From the NCBI RefSeq assembly GCF_024460775.1, contig NZ_JANFYZ010000001.1, positions 186,001 through 250,000 of the forward strand: a stretch of DNA of 64,000 nucleotides, written 5' to 3'. Position 1 is the stretch's first letter; each line of letters begins with the position of its first letter. Both the position numbers and the translations under genes were made by a program. Under the pieces are notes generated by a model that did no database searches, was not told the origin of the DNA, and worked only from the letters and a program-made list of their open reading frames with translations. Shown piece after piece: positions 56,188 through 64,000 of the stretch. This stretch comes from Desulfovibrio desulfuricans (GTDB lineage: Bacteria > Desulfobacterota > Desulfovibrionia > Desulfovibrionales > Desulfovibrionaceae).

Positions 56188-57542
56188 TATTTCCTTTTAA
56201 AACGGGCATCCCACTTGAGATTGGCCCCGCCAAGCTCTCTGCCCTTGCACTGGGTGGTGTTTTCCTGTCCGGTACATTCAACCTTTTGCGGAACATAGGT
56301 GCCGCCACGCGGGCAACGGGCCTGACTGGAATCAAACTGCAACTGGTTGCCCTGAAAGCGCGCCGAAGCCGAACCACTGCACACCTGGCCATTACGCTCG
56401 CGCACAAGGCGGCGTCCCTTGCCGCTCTTGTCAAAGCAGTATTCTGCAATGATCGGCTCGTTGGAGGGGTGCGAATACAGGCCGGTTTCGCTTGTCCAGC
56501 AGCCTTCAAGGAAGCTCAGATCGTTCTTTTTGGCCGCATCTTCAGGAATGGCAAGGTTGTCATTCTTCTTGGGCGCGGGCTTGGGCGGCTCCTGCGGTTT
56601 GGGTTCTTCCTTGGGCAGGGGCTTGGGTTCCTGTTTGGGTTCAGGCTTCGGCTTGGGCTTGGGAGCTTCCGCCACCTTGGGCGGCTCCACGGGCGTTTCG
56701 CCAAGGAAGGGTTCCACCACTTCCGGATCGGGCTTGGGTTCTTCCTTCTTTTCCTCAACCTTGGGGGGCGTTACCGGCGGCGCAACAGGCTTGCACAGGG
56801 CCGCGCGCTCCTGCAACTGACGCCACAGGAGGGCAAGCTGATCTTCGTTGGCGGCGGCCTTCTGCTTTTCGGCCTCCAGAGCGCTGCGGTCAACGGGCAT
56901 GCAGCCCGAAGGCAGAGGAGAAGGCAAAAGCCCCAGCGCCGCGCCCAAAAGCCAGAGCAGGAGCAGCAAGAGCAGGAGCGGCAGCAGCCATGGCAGGCAC
57001 CCGCTGCGCGGCGGCACAGCCACAGGTACAGCAGCTACAGGCGCAGGCGGCTGGGGAGGCGGCAGCACGCCGCCAAGACGGGTGAGATCCTGCGGTTGCG
57101 CGCCAACGCTACCGGGGGCAAAACCCCAGTTGATAAGAACAGGGCGGCCATCCACAGACCATATGTCTTCGTCTGCCGGGTGTTGCAGGGCAAGCCGCAG
57201 CAACTGGCCCGAAAGGGCCTGCCGCGCCTGCGCGTCTGCAGTGAGGTCGCTGGACAATCCGGCAATATCAGAGGCCAACGTGCCCGCACGGGCGCGCAGG
57301 GCCTGCGCATCCTGCTCCGAAAGTTCCGCAAGAGGAACCGCCGGGCCGTTGCCTTCGGCATACCAGTCAACGCTGTTGCCCTCGGCATTGTGCTGCGGCT
57401 CGGCGAGCAGGGCGGCATGCTCCGGCCCGAGCTTTTGCAGCAGGATGGATTTCAACTGTTCATAGCAGTCGGTGGCAAATATGCCCTGGCTGGCAAGCGC
57501 GCGCATCTGACCGCGCAGACTGACCGCAATGCGGGTACTCAT
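56187..57542 (-). CDS. srfA: SrfA-like membrane protein with Pro/Lys/Glu-rich tether
   Basis: A 451-residue protein whose place before srfB and srfC fits SrfA. The N-terminal 150 residues are probably cytoplasmic and helical. A leucine-rich membrane helix (about 181-206) follows, then a helical segment and a long Pro/Lys/Glu-rich stretch (about 255-345; repeats such as PKPKPKPEPK), like TonB-type periplasmic tethers. A cysteine-containing C-terminal domain (about 360-451, with FLEGCWTSETGLYS and YCFDKSGKG) comes last. Such tethers can span the periplasm. The start overlaps the protease stop (ATGA). Confidence 0.8.
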   Translation of the reverse strand: MSTRIAVSLRGQMRALASQGIFATDCYEQLKSILLQKLGPEHAALLAEPQHNAEGNSVDWYAEGNGPAVPLAELSEQDAQALRARAGTLASDIAGLSSDLTADAQARQALSGQLLRLALQHPADEDIWSVDGRPVLINWGFAPGSVGAQPQDLTRLGGVLPPPQPPAPVAAVPVAVPPRSGCLPWLLPLLLLLLLLWLLGAALGLLPSPLPSGCMPVDRSALEAEKQKAAANEDQLALLWRQLQERAALCKPVAPPVTPPKVEEKKEEPKPDPEVVEPFLGETPVEPPKVAEAPKPKPKPEPKQEPKPLPKEEPKPQEPPKPAPKKNDNLAIPEDAAKKNDLSFLEGCWTSETGLYSHPSNEPIIAEYCFDKSGKGRRLVRERNGQVCSGSASARFQGNQLQFDSSQARCPRGGTYVPQKVECTGQENTTQCKGRELGGANLKWDARFKRK

Positions 57543-58675
57543 GGCTTGCCTCCGGCGGATTCACTGCTCTGGGCCATGGTGACGGGAACGCCCGCCGAGC
57601 GTAAAAACGCTGCCAGGCTTGTGCTGACAATGGCGAGGCTGGATTGTCTGTAGGAGGCATCGTCCAATTTGATAAAGGTGTTGATGCCCACCACATCGCC
57701 CTTGTCGTTGACCAGCGGCCCGCCGCTGTTGCCCTGCGAAACTGTGGCCGTGTGCACAATAAGCGGCGGCTTGCGCTCAAGGATAACGCTCACAACGCCC
57801 TCAGTGTACACCACTTCGGGTGCTGCGGCTTCATCGCCCTTGAGCAGGGCCGCAAATTTGGGATCGTCAGTAGTGACGGCGCCGGGGAAGCCCCAGGCGC
57901 TCACGCGCTCGGTACGGCTTACGCCCGATGCGAACTTGAGCGGCATAACACCCGATGCGCCGTTAACGCCAAGCACGGCAAAATCCTGCCCGTTGTCGTG
58001 GGTTACCTGACGCACGGTTGCCTCAAAAGGTCTGCCCAGGGCTTTGTTCACAACGACCGCCTGCGTAGCGTTACCAACCACATGGGCATTCGTAACCACG
58101 TAGCCCGGGGCCACAAAAAAGCCGGACCCCATGGAAAGGCCTTCTTCCCGCATGGCAAGCACAAGCACTGTGCCCTGTTCCATCAGCTCGGAAACATTTT
58201 TGGGCGTCTGCTGCTGCATGGGAGTGGGCGGCACCTGCGTTTTGGCGTCTGCCGTGGGCGGCAGGGTGGCTGCATCCGCGCGGGCAGAATTGGGACTCGC
58301 AGCGCCAGAGCCTGAACCCAAAGGAGGCCACATGACACCCGCAGGCGGGGTGATGAGTCCAAGCCCCTGCTTTACTTCGCAAGGCTCCTTGGCAAGCAGG
58401 GCGCGCAATTGCTGCATGAATGTTTCAAGCGCCGCGTTGTGCTCGCGCCACTGCTCTGTCTGCGCGGCAACAGCAGCCTTGGAAGCCTCGGCCTGCTGCC
58501 ATTCTTTCCAGAACAGCCATGCGGCCAGCAGCAAAAGCCCCAGAAACAGCAACACGCCCCAGAAAAGAGGGCGGCGATACCAGGGCAGGACAACCGTTCC
58601 AGCAGGCGCGGCACCTTCGGCAGGAGCGGCGCTTGGCGGTGTTTCAGGCGGTACAGGGTGTTGGCTTTCGTTCAT
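57539..58675 (-). CDS. Membrane-anchored trypsin-like serine protease
   Basis: A 378-residue protein with a short cytoplasmic Pro/Ala-rich start, one membrane helix (about 36-57), a coiled segment (about 58-95) and a Pro/Ala-rich linker. A chymotrypsin-fold protease follows (about 165-355): His in VTNAHVVG (about 196), Asp in NGQDFAVLG (about 230) and Ser in GNSGGPL (about 315). The catalytic domain should face the periplasm. It resembles DegP/HtrA catalytic domains but has no PDZ domain. It overlaps srfA by 4 nt and is the first gene of the srf operon, so it may process or switch on a component of that system. Confidence 0.88.
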   Translation of the reverse strand: MNESQHPVPPETPPSAAPAEGAAPAGTVVLPWYRRPLFWGVLLFLGLLLLAAWLFWKEWQQAEASKAAVAAQTEQWREHNAALETFMQQLRALLAKEPCEVKQGLGLITPPAGVMWPPLGSGSGAASPNSARADAATLPPTADAKTQVPPTPMQQQTPKNVSELMEQGTVLVLAMREEGLSMGSGFFVAPGYVVTNAHVVGNATQAVVVNKALGRPFEATVRQVTHDNGQDFAVLGVNGASGVMPLKFASGVSRTERVSAWGFPGAVTTDDPKFAALLKGDEAAAPEVVYTEGVVSVILERKPPLIVHTATVSQGNSGGPLVNDKGDVVGINTFIKLDDASYRQSSLAIVSTSLAAFLRSAGVPVTMAQSSESAGGKP

Positions 58676-58706
58676 CTATGGCTCCGCGCGGTATTTGCGG
58701 CGCAGT

Positions 58707-58748
58707 AAAAAAGCCGCGCAACCGCCACTGGAGTAGCGGCTGCGCGGC
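58707..58748 (-). terminator. Strong terminator after the glycine-zipper lipoprotein gene
   Basis: GCCGCGCA (58713-58720) pairs with TGCGCGGC (58741-58748), with further CCGC/GCGG pairing. It is followed on the minus strand by TTTTTT. It lies 8 bp past the stop and separates the lipoprotein gene from the srf operon. Confidence 0.9.
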
Positions 58749-58755
58749 AGCATAG

Positions 58756-59610
58756 TTATCCCAGCAGGTTATTGACGGTTTCTTCGTAGCTGGACATGCG
58801 CGCGTTCACATCGCGGCGCGTGTTTTCAAGATCTTCGCGCGAAGATTTCCACTCCGCGGCCTGCGCGGCAACATTGTTCTGTTCCGGCGTACGCGAAGCG
58901 CTGGCCGCAGGGGTGCTCTTGGGCTGAGCAGCAGCGCCCTTTTTGAACTTGGTAGCGCCAGAGCTGGAAGACGAAGCCGCCGCAGTGGTGGGCTGCGCAG
59001 AAGTGTACGGTTCGGCCAGAGCCTGCTGATATTCGCTGTCCTTCTTGGCCATGGTGGTGGCGGTATCATTCAGGATAAACGAGGTTTCTTCAAGGCCGCT
59101 GCGGATTTCATTATATCTGTCCTGAAATTCCATGCGCGTGATCTGCCCGGCCTTGAACTGCCCGGCGGCAAGCTTGAACTGTTCGTCATAGCACTTGGCC
59201 GCAACCTTGGCTGCTGCGGTGGAGCGGTTCATGCTGGCAGCCTCGCTGCCAAGCTGCTGGCTGTACTGGTGCAGGTATGCGGCATCGCGATCCTGAGCTT
59301 TGGACTTGCCGTAGACGTTGCCCGCCACAGCGCCCGCAGCGCCGCCTGCCACAGCGCCCGCCACAGCGCCGCTGGCCTTGCCCGTGGCAAGACCGCCAAT
59401 GAGCGCGCCAAGCAGAGCGCCGCCAACCGCGCCAGCGGCAGTGCTTTTACCCGTGCTGTTTTCGTCCTGCCGCAACTGGTTAACAGGCTGATAGCACTGC
59501 GGATAATAATTGACCTTGGTTTTCTGGTCGCCATACTTACTGGTGCAGCCCGAGATCAACAATCCTGCAGCAAGAAAAAGGCACAGGGGTATGCTGGCAA
59601 GCCTTTGCAT
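58756..59610 (-). CDS. Glycine-zipper lipoprotein, TagQ-like by position
   Basis: A 284-residue lipoprotein: signal and lipobox LLISGC put the lipidated Cys near residue 22. A glycine-zipper membrane segment (about 58-100, with repeated A/G-x-x-x-G such as GGALLGALIGG and GAVAGAVAGG) follows, then a helical, coiled region rich in Ala, Gln and Ser to the C-terminus. It should be held in the outer membrane. The start is the ATG at 59610 with AGGAG; the longer frame upstream is not lipoprotein-like. It lies upstream of the srf operon and is separated from it by a terminator. TagQ of the TagQRST set is also a lipoprotein, but homology is not shown. Confidence 0.82.
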   Translation of the reverse strand: MQRLASIPLCLFLAAGLLISGCTSKYGDQKTKVNYYPQCYQPVNQLRQDENSTGKSTAAGAVGGALLGALIGGLATGKASGAVAGAVAGGAAGAVAGNVYGKSKAQDRDAAYLHQYSQQLGSEAASMNRSTAAAKVAAKCYDEQFKLAAGQFKAGQITRMEFQDRYNEIRSGLEETSFILNDTATTMAKKDSEYQQALAEPYTSAQPTTAAASSSSSGATKFKKGAAAQPKSTPAASASRTPEQNNVAAQAAEWKSSREDLENTRRDVNARMSSYEETVNNLLG

Positions 59611-59890
59611 AAAAACCGTCTCCTCAATAAGGGTTGAGTCTACGAGCGCCACGGCATGTCTGCCCAGAGCTCCCGGCAATCCGCACAAAATAATGGAGCG
59701 GATAGGACTGTTCACTCGCGATAATGCACCCTGAACATTTTGAATTTACTTCAAAGCGCTGTGGCTCGGCAAGCCCTATTGCTCTGCTGGAGCATCAAGC
59801 ATGCACAAGATTGCCGCGCAAATGCGGGTCCGGGCGCAGAACGTTCATGTTTTCCATTGCTGCTCAGGCCGACAGGGCAACAAAAGATGC
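59611..59890. other. Intergenic region between the TetR and lipoprotein genes
   Basis: Nothing clearly coding. It should carry the lipoprotein promoter. Short plus-strand frames here have no family features. Confidence 0.4.
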
Positions 59891-59921
59891 AAAAAAGCCG
59901 CCGATCTTTACGACCGACGGC
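59891..59921 (-). terminator. Intrinsic terminator of the TetR gene
   Basis: A 9-bp stem with two wobble pairs (GCCGTCGGT with ATCGGCGGC on the minus strand) followed by TTTTTT, 25 bp past the stop. Confidence 0.8.
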
Positions 59922-59945
59922 CCGACTGTGTGTTGCAAACAAGCT

Positions 59946-60551
59946 CTATGCCTTGATGGAGCGGGAAATGAAGTCAAGAACATCTTCGTACAGCGTGGGC
60001 ATCGCATAGGGGGTCAGCACCCGAGTACGGTTGGAACCGACCATGAGGGAAATGATCACCTGGGCGGTGCTTTTGCTGTCGACCTTCACAATGCTGCCGT
60101 CTTCCACGCCCTTGGCGATAACGCGCTCAAGCTCGCTGTGTACCTGCGAAAACATGGAATCCATAATATCGCGGTCGGTCTTGGTTTTCATGTCGCTGTA
60201 AGGCGAACAGCGCACAAGTACCAGCCAGTTGGAATCCTTGTCGATCGAAAAGTCAAGGTATGCCTTGCAAAAACGCATGACGCCATCGTAACCACAGGTG
60301 GCTTCGGCGGTGGCTGCGCGCAGTCTTACGAGAAAGCGCTCCAGAACATCAAGCCCCGAGGCAAGAAACAGCTTTTCCTTGTTGCCATAGTGGTGGGTCA
60401 GCAACCCTAGGGCAACACCTGCTTTGTCGGATATTTTTTTGAATGTGGTTTCCACATACCCGCATTCGCCAAAAAGTTCTTTGGCGGCCTGAAGCAACGC
60501 TTCTTTCTTGTTTTTGTTCATCACGGCTTTTGCTGGGTTAGAGTGAGGCAT
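59946..60551 (-). CDS. TetR-family transcriptional regulator
   Basis: A protein of about 201 residues. The N-terminal HTH (about 17-60) shows the family pattern AAKELFGECGYVETTFKKIS and the following GVALGLLTHHYGNKEKLF. The rest is the helical ligand-binding and dimer domain, too variable to identify the ligand. The start is the ATG at 60551, with AAGGA upstream; the ATG at 60521 has no ribosome site. No divergently transcribed efflux pump is adjacent, which is the usual target of TetR proteins. The srf-associated lipoprotein gene lies downstream on the same strand. Confidence 0.9.
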   Translation of the reverse strand: MPHSNPAKAVMNKNKKEALLQAAKELFGECGYVETTFKKISDKAGVALGLLTHHYGNKEKLFLASGLDVLERFLVRLRAATAEATCGYDGVMRFCKAYLDFSIDKDSNWLVLVRCSPYSDMKTKTDRDIMDSMFSQVHSELERVIAKGVEDGSIVKVDSKSTAQVIISLMVGSNRTRVLTPYAMPTLYEDVLDFISRSIKA

Positions 60552-60573
60552 AAGGTTTTTCCTTGCGTTGACC

Positions 60574-60601
60574 CCATTACACATAAAACCCGTAAAGTCA
60601 A
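60574..60601 (-). promoter_or_regulatory. Candidate promoter of the TetR gene
   Basis: On the minus strand TTGACT (60596-60601) and TAATGG (60574-60579) lie 16 bp apart, 23 bp before the start codon. Confidence 0.55.
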
Positions 60602-60710
60602 GGTATGCGTGAGGTTATTGCTTGTTCTCGTGAGCAGAAAGGCAGTAAACTGTTTGCCTGCCCAACGCGGATTTTTGTAAAAAAACCGCACCCCAAAGCG
60701 CCTTTGCGGC

Positions 60711-60737
60711 AAGTTTGCGCCGCCTTAAGGCAAACTT
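60711..60737. repeat. Perfect 8-bp inverted repeat upstream of the TetR gene
   Basis: AAGTTTGC (60711-60718) and GCAAACTT (60730-60737) around an 11-nt spacer with its own GCCTTAAGGC palindrome. It could be an operator for the adjacent TetR protein or the terminator of the LonB-like gene, which ends 52 bp away. Confidence 0.45.
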
Positions 60738-60789
60738 TCAATATGAAAATACTCAGTGGGTATTATGTCGCTGCCACGGGTAGCGCCCA

Positions 60790-63222
60790 TTATCCCTCTT
60801 TGGATTTTCTGGTGCGGCGAAAGGCATTCTGCGCGTAATCGCCCAGACGCTCCAGCCTGCGGTCAACCATGTCGTACAGGCTGTTTTTCGTAAAGCCGCC
60901 CTGTTTCAGTCTGCGACCGATTGAAAGACCAGTCAAGAGGGCGAGGGCTTCTTCTATGCGCCGCACAGGGTAAATGGAGAACTGGCCTTTCTCTACAGCT
61001 TCAATAACATTGGGCGCGAGCATGAGGTGATCCACGTTGTCAAAGGGCATGATAACCCCTTGCGTGCCCGTGAGGCCCTGGCTGGCGCAAACATTATAAA
61101 AGCCCTCGATCTTGCGGGTAACGCCGCCAACGGCCATGATCTGCCCCGTCTGGCTCACAGCCCCGGTAAAAGCCAGATCAAGGCGCACCGGCACGTCGGC
61201 AAGGGCCGAGAGCAGGGCGGCCAGTTCCGCGCCAGAGGCGCTGTCGCCCTCAATTCCTGCGTAGCTCTGCTCAAAGTAGAGCGAGCCGGAGAGCACCAGG
61301 GGCTTTTTGCGCGCAAAAAGATCCGTGAGGTAGCTCTTCAGGATCATCATGGCCTTGGTGTGGATGGGGCCACCCAGCTCGGCCTCGCGCTCAAGGTCGA
61401 TGATGCCCTCGTGCCCCACGCCCACAGTACATGAAATCCTGTGCGGCAGACCGAATTCAAAGTCGCCGTGCCACGTGACGGAAAGACCGTTAACCTGACC
61501 AATGGCCTGACCCGAGGTCTGCACCTTGATCATGTTGCGGTCGTATTCTTCCATATAGATTTCTTCTACCAGATTGGCCCGGTAGATGCGCGCAGCGTGA
61601 GCTTCTTCCAGCACTGGCGCGGTGACCACATCCTGCTTGCGCATGCGTGTCAGGGCCGAAGCCTCGATCATCAGCTCTCGCAGTTCGGGGAAACGCAGAG
61701 AAAGGCGGCGCTGGTCTTCGCAGATGTGCGACCCGAGGTCGATGAGCCACGCCAGAGCCGTACGGTCAAAACAGGGGAGTTCTGTTTCCTTGATGATGGT
61801 GGCAATGTGCCCGAGGTAGGCGCGCACATTGGCGGCATTGCGCTCTGTGGTGTCGGCCATGTGGGCCTTGATGCGGAAGAGCTTGGAGAACCTGTCGTCA
61901 TTGACGAGCAGACCTTCGTACAGTTCTTCATCGCCGATCAGCACAACCTTGAGGTTCAGGGGCAGAGGCTCGGGATTGATGCCCTTGGTGCGGATGGGCG
62001 TATCCGGGCCTTCGCCGGAATCTTCAATGCGGGCCATATTGGAGCGCAGGGCGCGCAACAGGCCCTCCCAGGCATTGGGATGTTGCAGAAGATCCTCAAT
62101 ATGCAGCACCAGAAAACCACCGTTGGCCTTGTGGATGCTGCCCGCGCGGATAAGGGTGAAATCCGTGACCAGCGCGCCCATTTCAGATTCGCGCTCCACG
62201 CAGCCGAGCAGGTTCACGGCTGTGGGGTGGTCTTCCACAATGATGGGGGCGCCATCAAGGCCGCTGTTGTCCACCAGCAGATTAACCTCATAGCGGTAGA
62301 GCACAGCCTCCACCGGCGCGCCGTGCGGGTCGCCCAGAGGGCCGCCGTCCCTTTGCAGAAAGGCATCGGTATTTTTAAGGATGTCTTCGCGCAGGGCCGT
62401 AAAGTAGGCATCCAGCCCCTTGACCGGGCAGGCCTTGAGCATGCGCTGCTCAATGGGGTTGAAGAAGGTGGTCAGCACCTGGGTCATGGCTTCGCGTTCC
62501 AGGCCGCGCTCGTCGTCCTGAAAGCTTTCTTCAGCCTTGTTCAGTTGCCGCATGTAGCCCGACATGGCCTGCACGAGGTTGTCGCCCCGGCTTTTGAGGC
62601 TGAGGCGCAGGGTTGTGTCCAGCCTGTCGAACTCTTCCTCGCTCAGGCGCTTGCCTTCCACCAGCGGATACAGGGTCAGGCCGCCGCTTTCGTCCATATC
62701 AAGGTTGAATCCCTTGTCTACGGCAACGGAATTCATCTTGCGCAGCAGGCCCATGCGCGCGTTCTGGAAGTTGTCCACAATCTTGGCGCGGCGCTTTACG
62801 TAGGTGCTGGCCTCAAAACGGCGCGGCAGCTCATCGCGGATATGCTCGATCAGTTCCTTAAGGTTCTGCTTTAACTTCTTGCCCATGCCTGTGGGCAGGG
62901 CAAAAAGGCAGGGCCGGTCAGGATCGGCAAAATTATGCACGTATACCAGATCTTCAGGCGTCTGGGCCTTTTTGGCCTGAGGGCCAAGGTAGCTCAGCAG
63001 CATGTGGCTGCGGCCAAGATCGGCCTCGCCAGACAGGTAGACGTTGTAGCCCTGATTTTTGATTTGCAGGGCAAGGTCCAGCGCCTGCATGGCACGGGGC
63101 TGGAATGGATTCTGGCGACCGTTGCGCGGCAGCGGGATGTCCCTGCTCGTTTCCCAGGGAATACGGGCAGGATCTAACGTGGCGTGCAGGCGGGACGCGG
63201 GCAGGGGAGCGATAGTTGGCAT
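60790..63222 (-). CDS. LonB-like ATP-dependent protease with degenerate P-loop
   Basis: An 810-residue protein of the LonB/YcbZ-like AAA family. The N-terminal half has an AAA-type region, but the P-loop reads SGEADLGRSH (about residues 63-72), with Arg in place of the usual Lys. The C-terminal Lon domain (about 570-780) is intact: Ser in GDSASGAE (about 660) and Lys in GGVTRKIEGF (about 704), the Lon Ser-Lys dyad. It should degrade misfolded or regulatory proteins. It starts 9 bp after hemC and so is probably its co-transcribed neighbour. Confidence 0.88.
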   Translation of the reverse strand: MPTIAPLPASRLHATLDPARIPWETSRDIPLPRNGRQNPFQPRAMQALDLALQIKNQGYNVYLSGEADLGRSHMLLSYLGPQAKKAQTPEDLVYVHNFADPDRPCLFALPTGMGKKLKQNLKELIEHIRDELPRRFEASTYVKRRAKIVDNFQNARMGLLRKMNSVAVDKGFNLDMDESGGLTLYPLVEGKRLSEEEFDRLDTTLRLSLKSRGDNLVQAMSGYMRQLNKAEESFQDDERGLEREAMTQVLTTFFNPIEQRMLKACPVKGLDAYFTALREDILKNTDAFLQRDGGPLGDPHGAPVEAVLYRYEVNLLVDNSGLDGAPIIVEDHPTAVNLLGCVERESEMGALVTDFTLIRAGSIHKANGGFLVLHIEDLLQHPNAWEGLLRALRSNMARIEDSGEGPDTPIRTKGINPEPLPLNLKVVLIGDEELYEGLLVNDDRFSKLFRIKAHMADTTERNAANVRAYLGHIATIIKETELPCFDRTALAWLIDLGSHICEDQRRLSLRFPELRELMIEASALTRMRKQDVVTAPVLEEAHAARIYRANLVEEIYMEEYDRNMIKVQTSGQAIGQVNGLSVTWHGDFEFGLPHRISCTVGVGHEGIIDLEREAELGGPIHTKAMMILKSYLTDLFARKKPLVLSGSLYFEQSYAGIEGDSASGAELAALLSALADVPVRLDLAFTGAVSQTGQIMAVGGVTRKIEGFYNVCASQGLTGTQGVIMPFDNVDHLMLAPNVIEAVEKGQFSIYPVRRIEEALALLTGLSIGRRLKQGGFTKNSLYDMVDRRLERLGDYAQNAFRRTRKSKEG

Positions 63223-63231
63223 AGGGAATCG

Positions 63232-64000
63232 TTATTGTTGGTAAAGTTTTTCCAGAATGGCGCGGCCGCCTCTGGCAAGAAGTGTTTCAGCAAGCTCAAG
63301 CCCAATCTGGCGGGCCTTGGAGGTATGGCCCCGCTGCGCCTCGCGCAGAATCTGGCTGCCATCAACCTCTGCCACCAGCCCTTCGAGTACGAAGGTCTCG
63401 TCATCCTCAAGGCGGGCATGCCCGGCAATGGGCACCTGGCACCCGCCCTCAAGCCCGGCAAGAAAGCCCCGTTCGGCTTCTACGCATACGCGGGTGGGGG
63501 TGTCTTCAATCTCTGCAAGCAGGGCAAAAAGATCGTAATCGTCTTCGCGGCATTCAATGCCGATGGCGCCCTGGCCCACAGCGGGCAAAAAGGTCTGCGG
63601 ATCAAGAGCATGCATGTAGGGCGCGCTCAAGCCCAGGCGGTTCATGCCTGCGGATGCAAGAATAATGGCATCGTACACGCCTTCACGCAGTTTGCGCAGG
63701 CGCGTGTCCACATTGCCGCGCAGGCTTTCAATGCGCAGATCGGGGCGCAGGGCCAGCAACTGGGCCTGACGCCGCAGGCTGCTGGTGCCAACGCATGCGC
63801 CCTGGGGCAGGGCCGCAAGGTCGGCATACTTGCACGAAAGCATGCAATCCGTAGGCGCTTCGCGCTTGGGAATGCAACCCAGTATGAGCCCGTCGGGCAA
63901 TTCCATGGGCACGTCCTTGATGCTGTGCACGGCAAGGTCGGCCCGGTTATCAAGCAGGGCTTCTTCAATTTCTTTTACAAAAAGGCCCTTGCCGCCCACC
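63232..64000 (-). CDS. hemC: Porphobilinogen deaminase (3' part, runs off the window)
   Basis: The last 256 or so codons of hydroxymethylbilane synthase, which joins four porphobilinogens on the way to tetrapyrroles (heme, siroheme, corrinoids). [15 protein letters not shown], near residue 60 in the family, is at the right edge. [11 protein letters not shown] carries the catalytic Asp, SSLRRQAQL and [11 protein letters not shown] bind substrate, and Cys in GGCQVPIAG holds the dipyrromethane cofactor. The start lies beyond 64000; an in-frame GTG at 63999 is internal. It precedes the LonB-like gene by 9 bp. Confidence 0.95.
   Translation of the reverse strand, partial: VGGKGLFVKEIEEALLDNRADLAVHSIKDVPMELPDGLILGCIPKREAPTDCMLSCKYADLAALPQGACVGTSSLRRQAQLLALRPDLRIESLRGNVDTRLRKLREGVYDAIILASAGMNRLGLSAPYMHALDPQTFLPAVGQGAIGIECREDDYDLFALLAEIEDTPTRVCVEAERGFLAGLEGGCQVPIAGHARLEDDETFVLEGLVAEVDGSQILREAQRGHTSKARQIGLELAETLLARGGRAILEKLYQQ

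Overview
The window looks like chromosomal DNA of a delta-proteobacterial sulfate reducer, most likely Desulfovibrio or a close relative. This is inferred from gene content: a three-gene ferredoxin-type glutamate synthase, several methyl-accepting chemotaxis proteins, a hemerythrin-linked diguanylate cyclase, a stand-alone molybdopterin-binding (Mop) protein and a LonB-type protease next to hemC. Most genes have a GC-rich coding bias. The clear exception is the AT-rich gene at 38924-39967. I saw no CRISPR array, transposase, integrase or rRNA.

Layout. 1-2763: the 5' part of a lipoprotein carboxylesterase and a Cache-type chemoreceptor. 3308-8351: a glutamate synthase operon. 8594-16891: nitroreductase, GNAT acetyltransferase, glutamate dehydrogenase, dihydrolipoyl dehydrogenase, a Mop protein, a BrnQ transporter and a diguanylate cyclase ending in hemerythrin. 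17167-20792: a carbamoyltransferase / DUF5989 / SxtJ-like / SGNH-hydrolase operon, probably for modifying an exported or surface molecule. 21092-26428: release factor 3, an HD-GYP protein and glycerol kinase with glycerol facilitator. 26834-35645: a sensory block of three chemoreceptors and one diguanylate cyclase. 36648-37010: a DUF488 protein.

37250-40189 is bounded by two identical tRNA-Pro(GGG) genes in inverted orientation. Each has its own promoter and terminator inside a 166-bp inverted repeat. Between them lie an outer-membrane barrel protein, a small HTH regulator and an AT-rich trypsin-like protease. A glycogen branching enzyme follows.

The most interesting region is 42346-59610, all on the minus strand. 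In transcription order it encodes a glycine-zipper lipoprotein, a membrane-anchored trypsin-like protease, SrfA-, SrfB- and SrfC-like proteins, a single-pass Sel1-repeat protein, a secreted von Willebrand A protein, an ABC ATPase, an FtsX-like permease, an exported formylglycine-generating-enzyme-fold protein, and a hydroxyacid dehydrogenase. SrfB has an actin/Hsp70-like fold and SrfC has a P-loop. The lipoprotein, ABC pair, FGE-fold and vWA proteins resemble the TagQ/R/S/T and PpkA parts of the type VI secretion signalling pathway. No secretion-apparatus gene, protein kinase or phosphatase is present here. I read this as a self-contained envelope-spanning system that joins SrfABC to a TagRST-like module.

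The right end has a TetR regulator, a LonB-like protease and the 3' part of hemC. Glutamate synthase and glutamate dehydrogenase both handle ammonium assimilation. Two diguanylate cyclases and one HD-GYP protein point to c-di-GMP signalling alongside chemotaxis.
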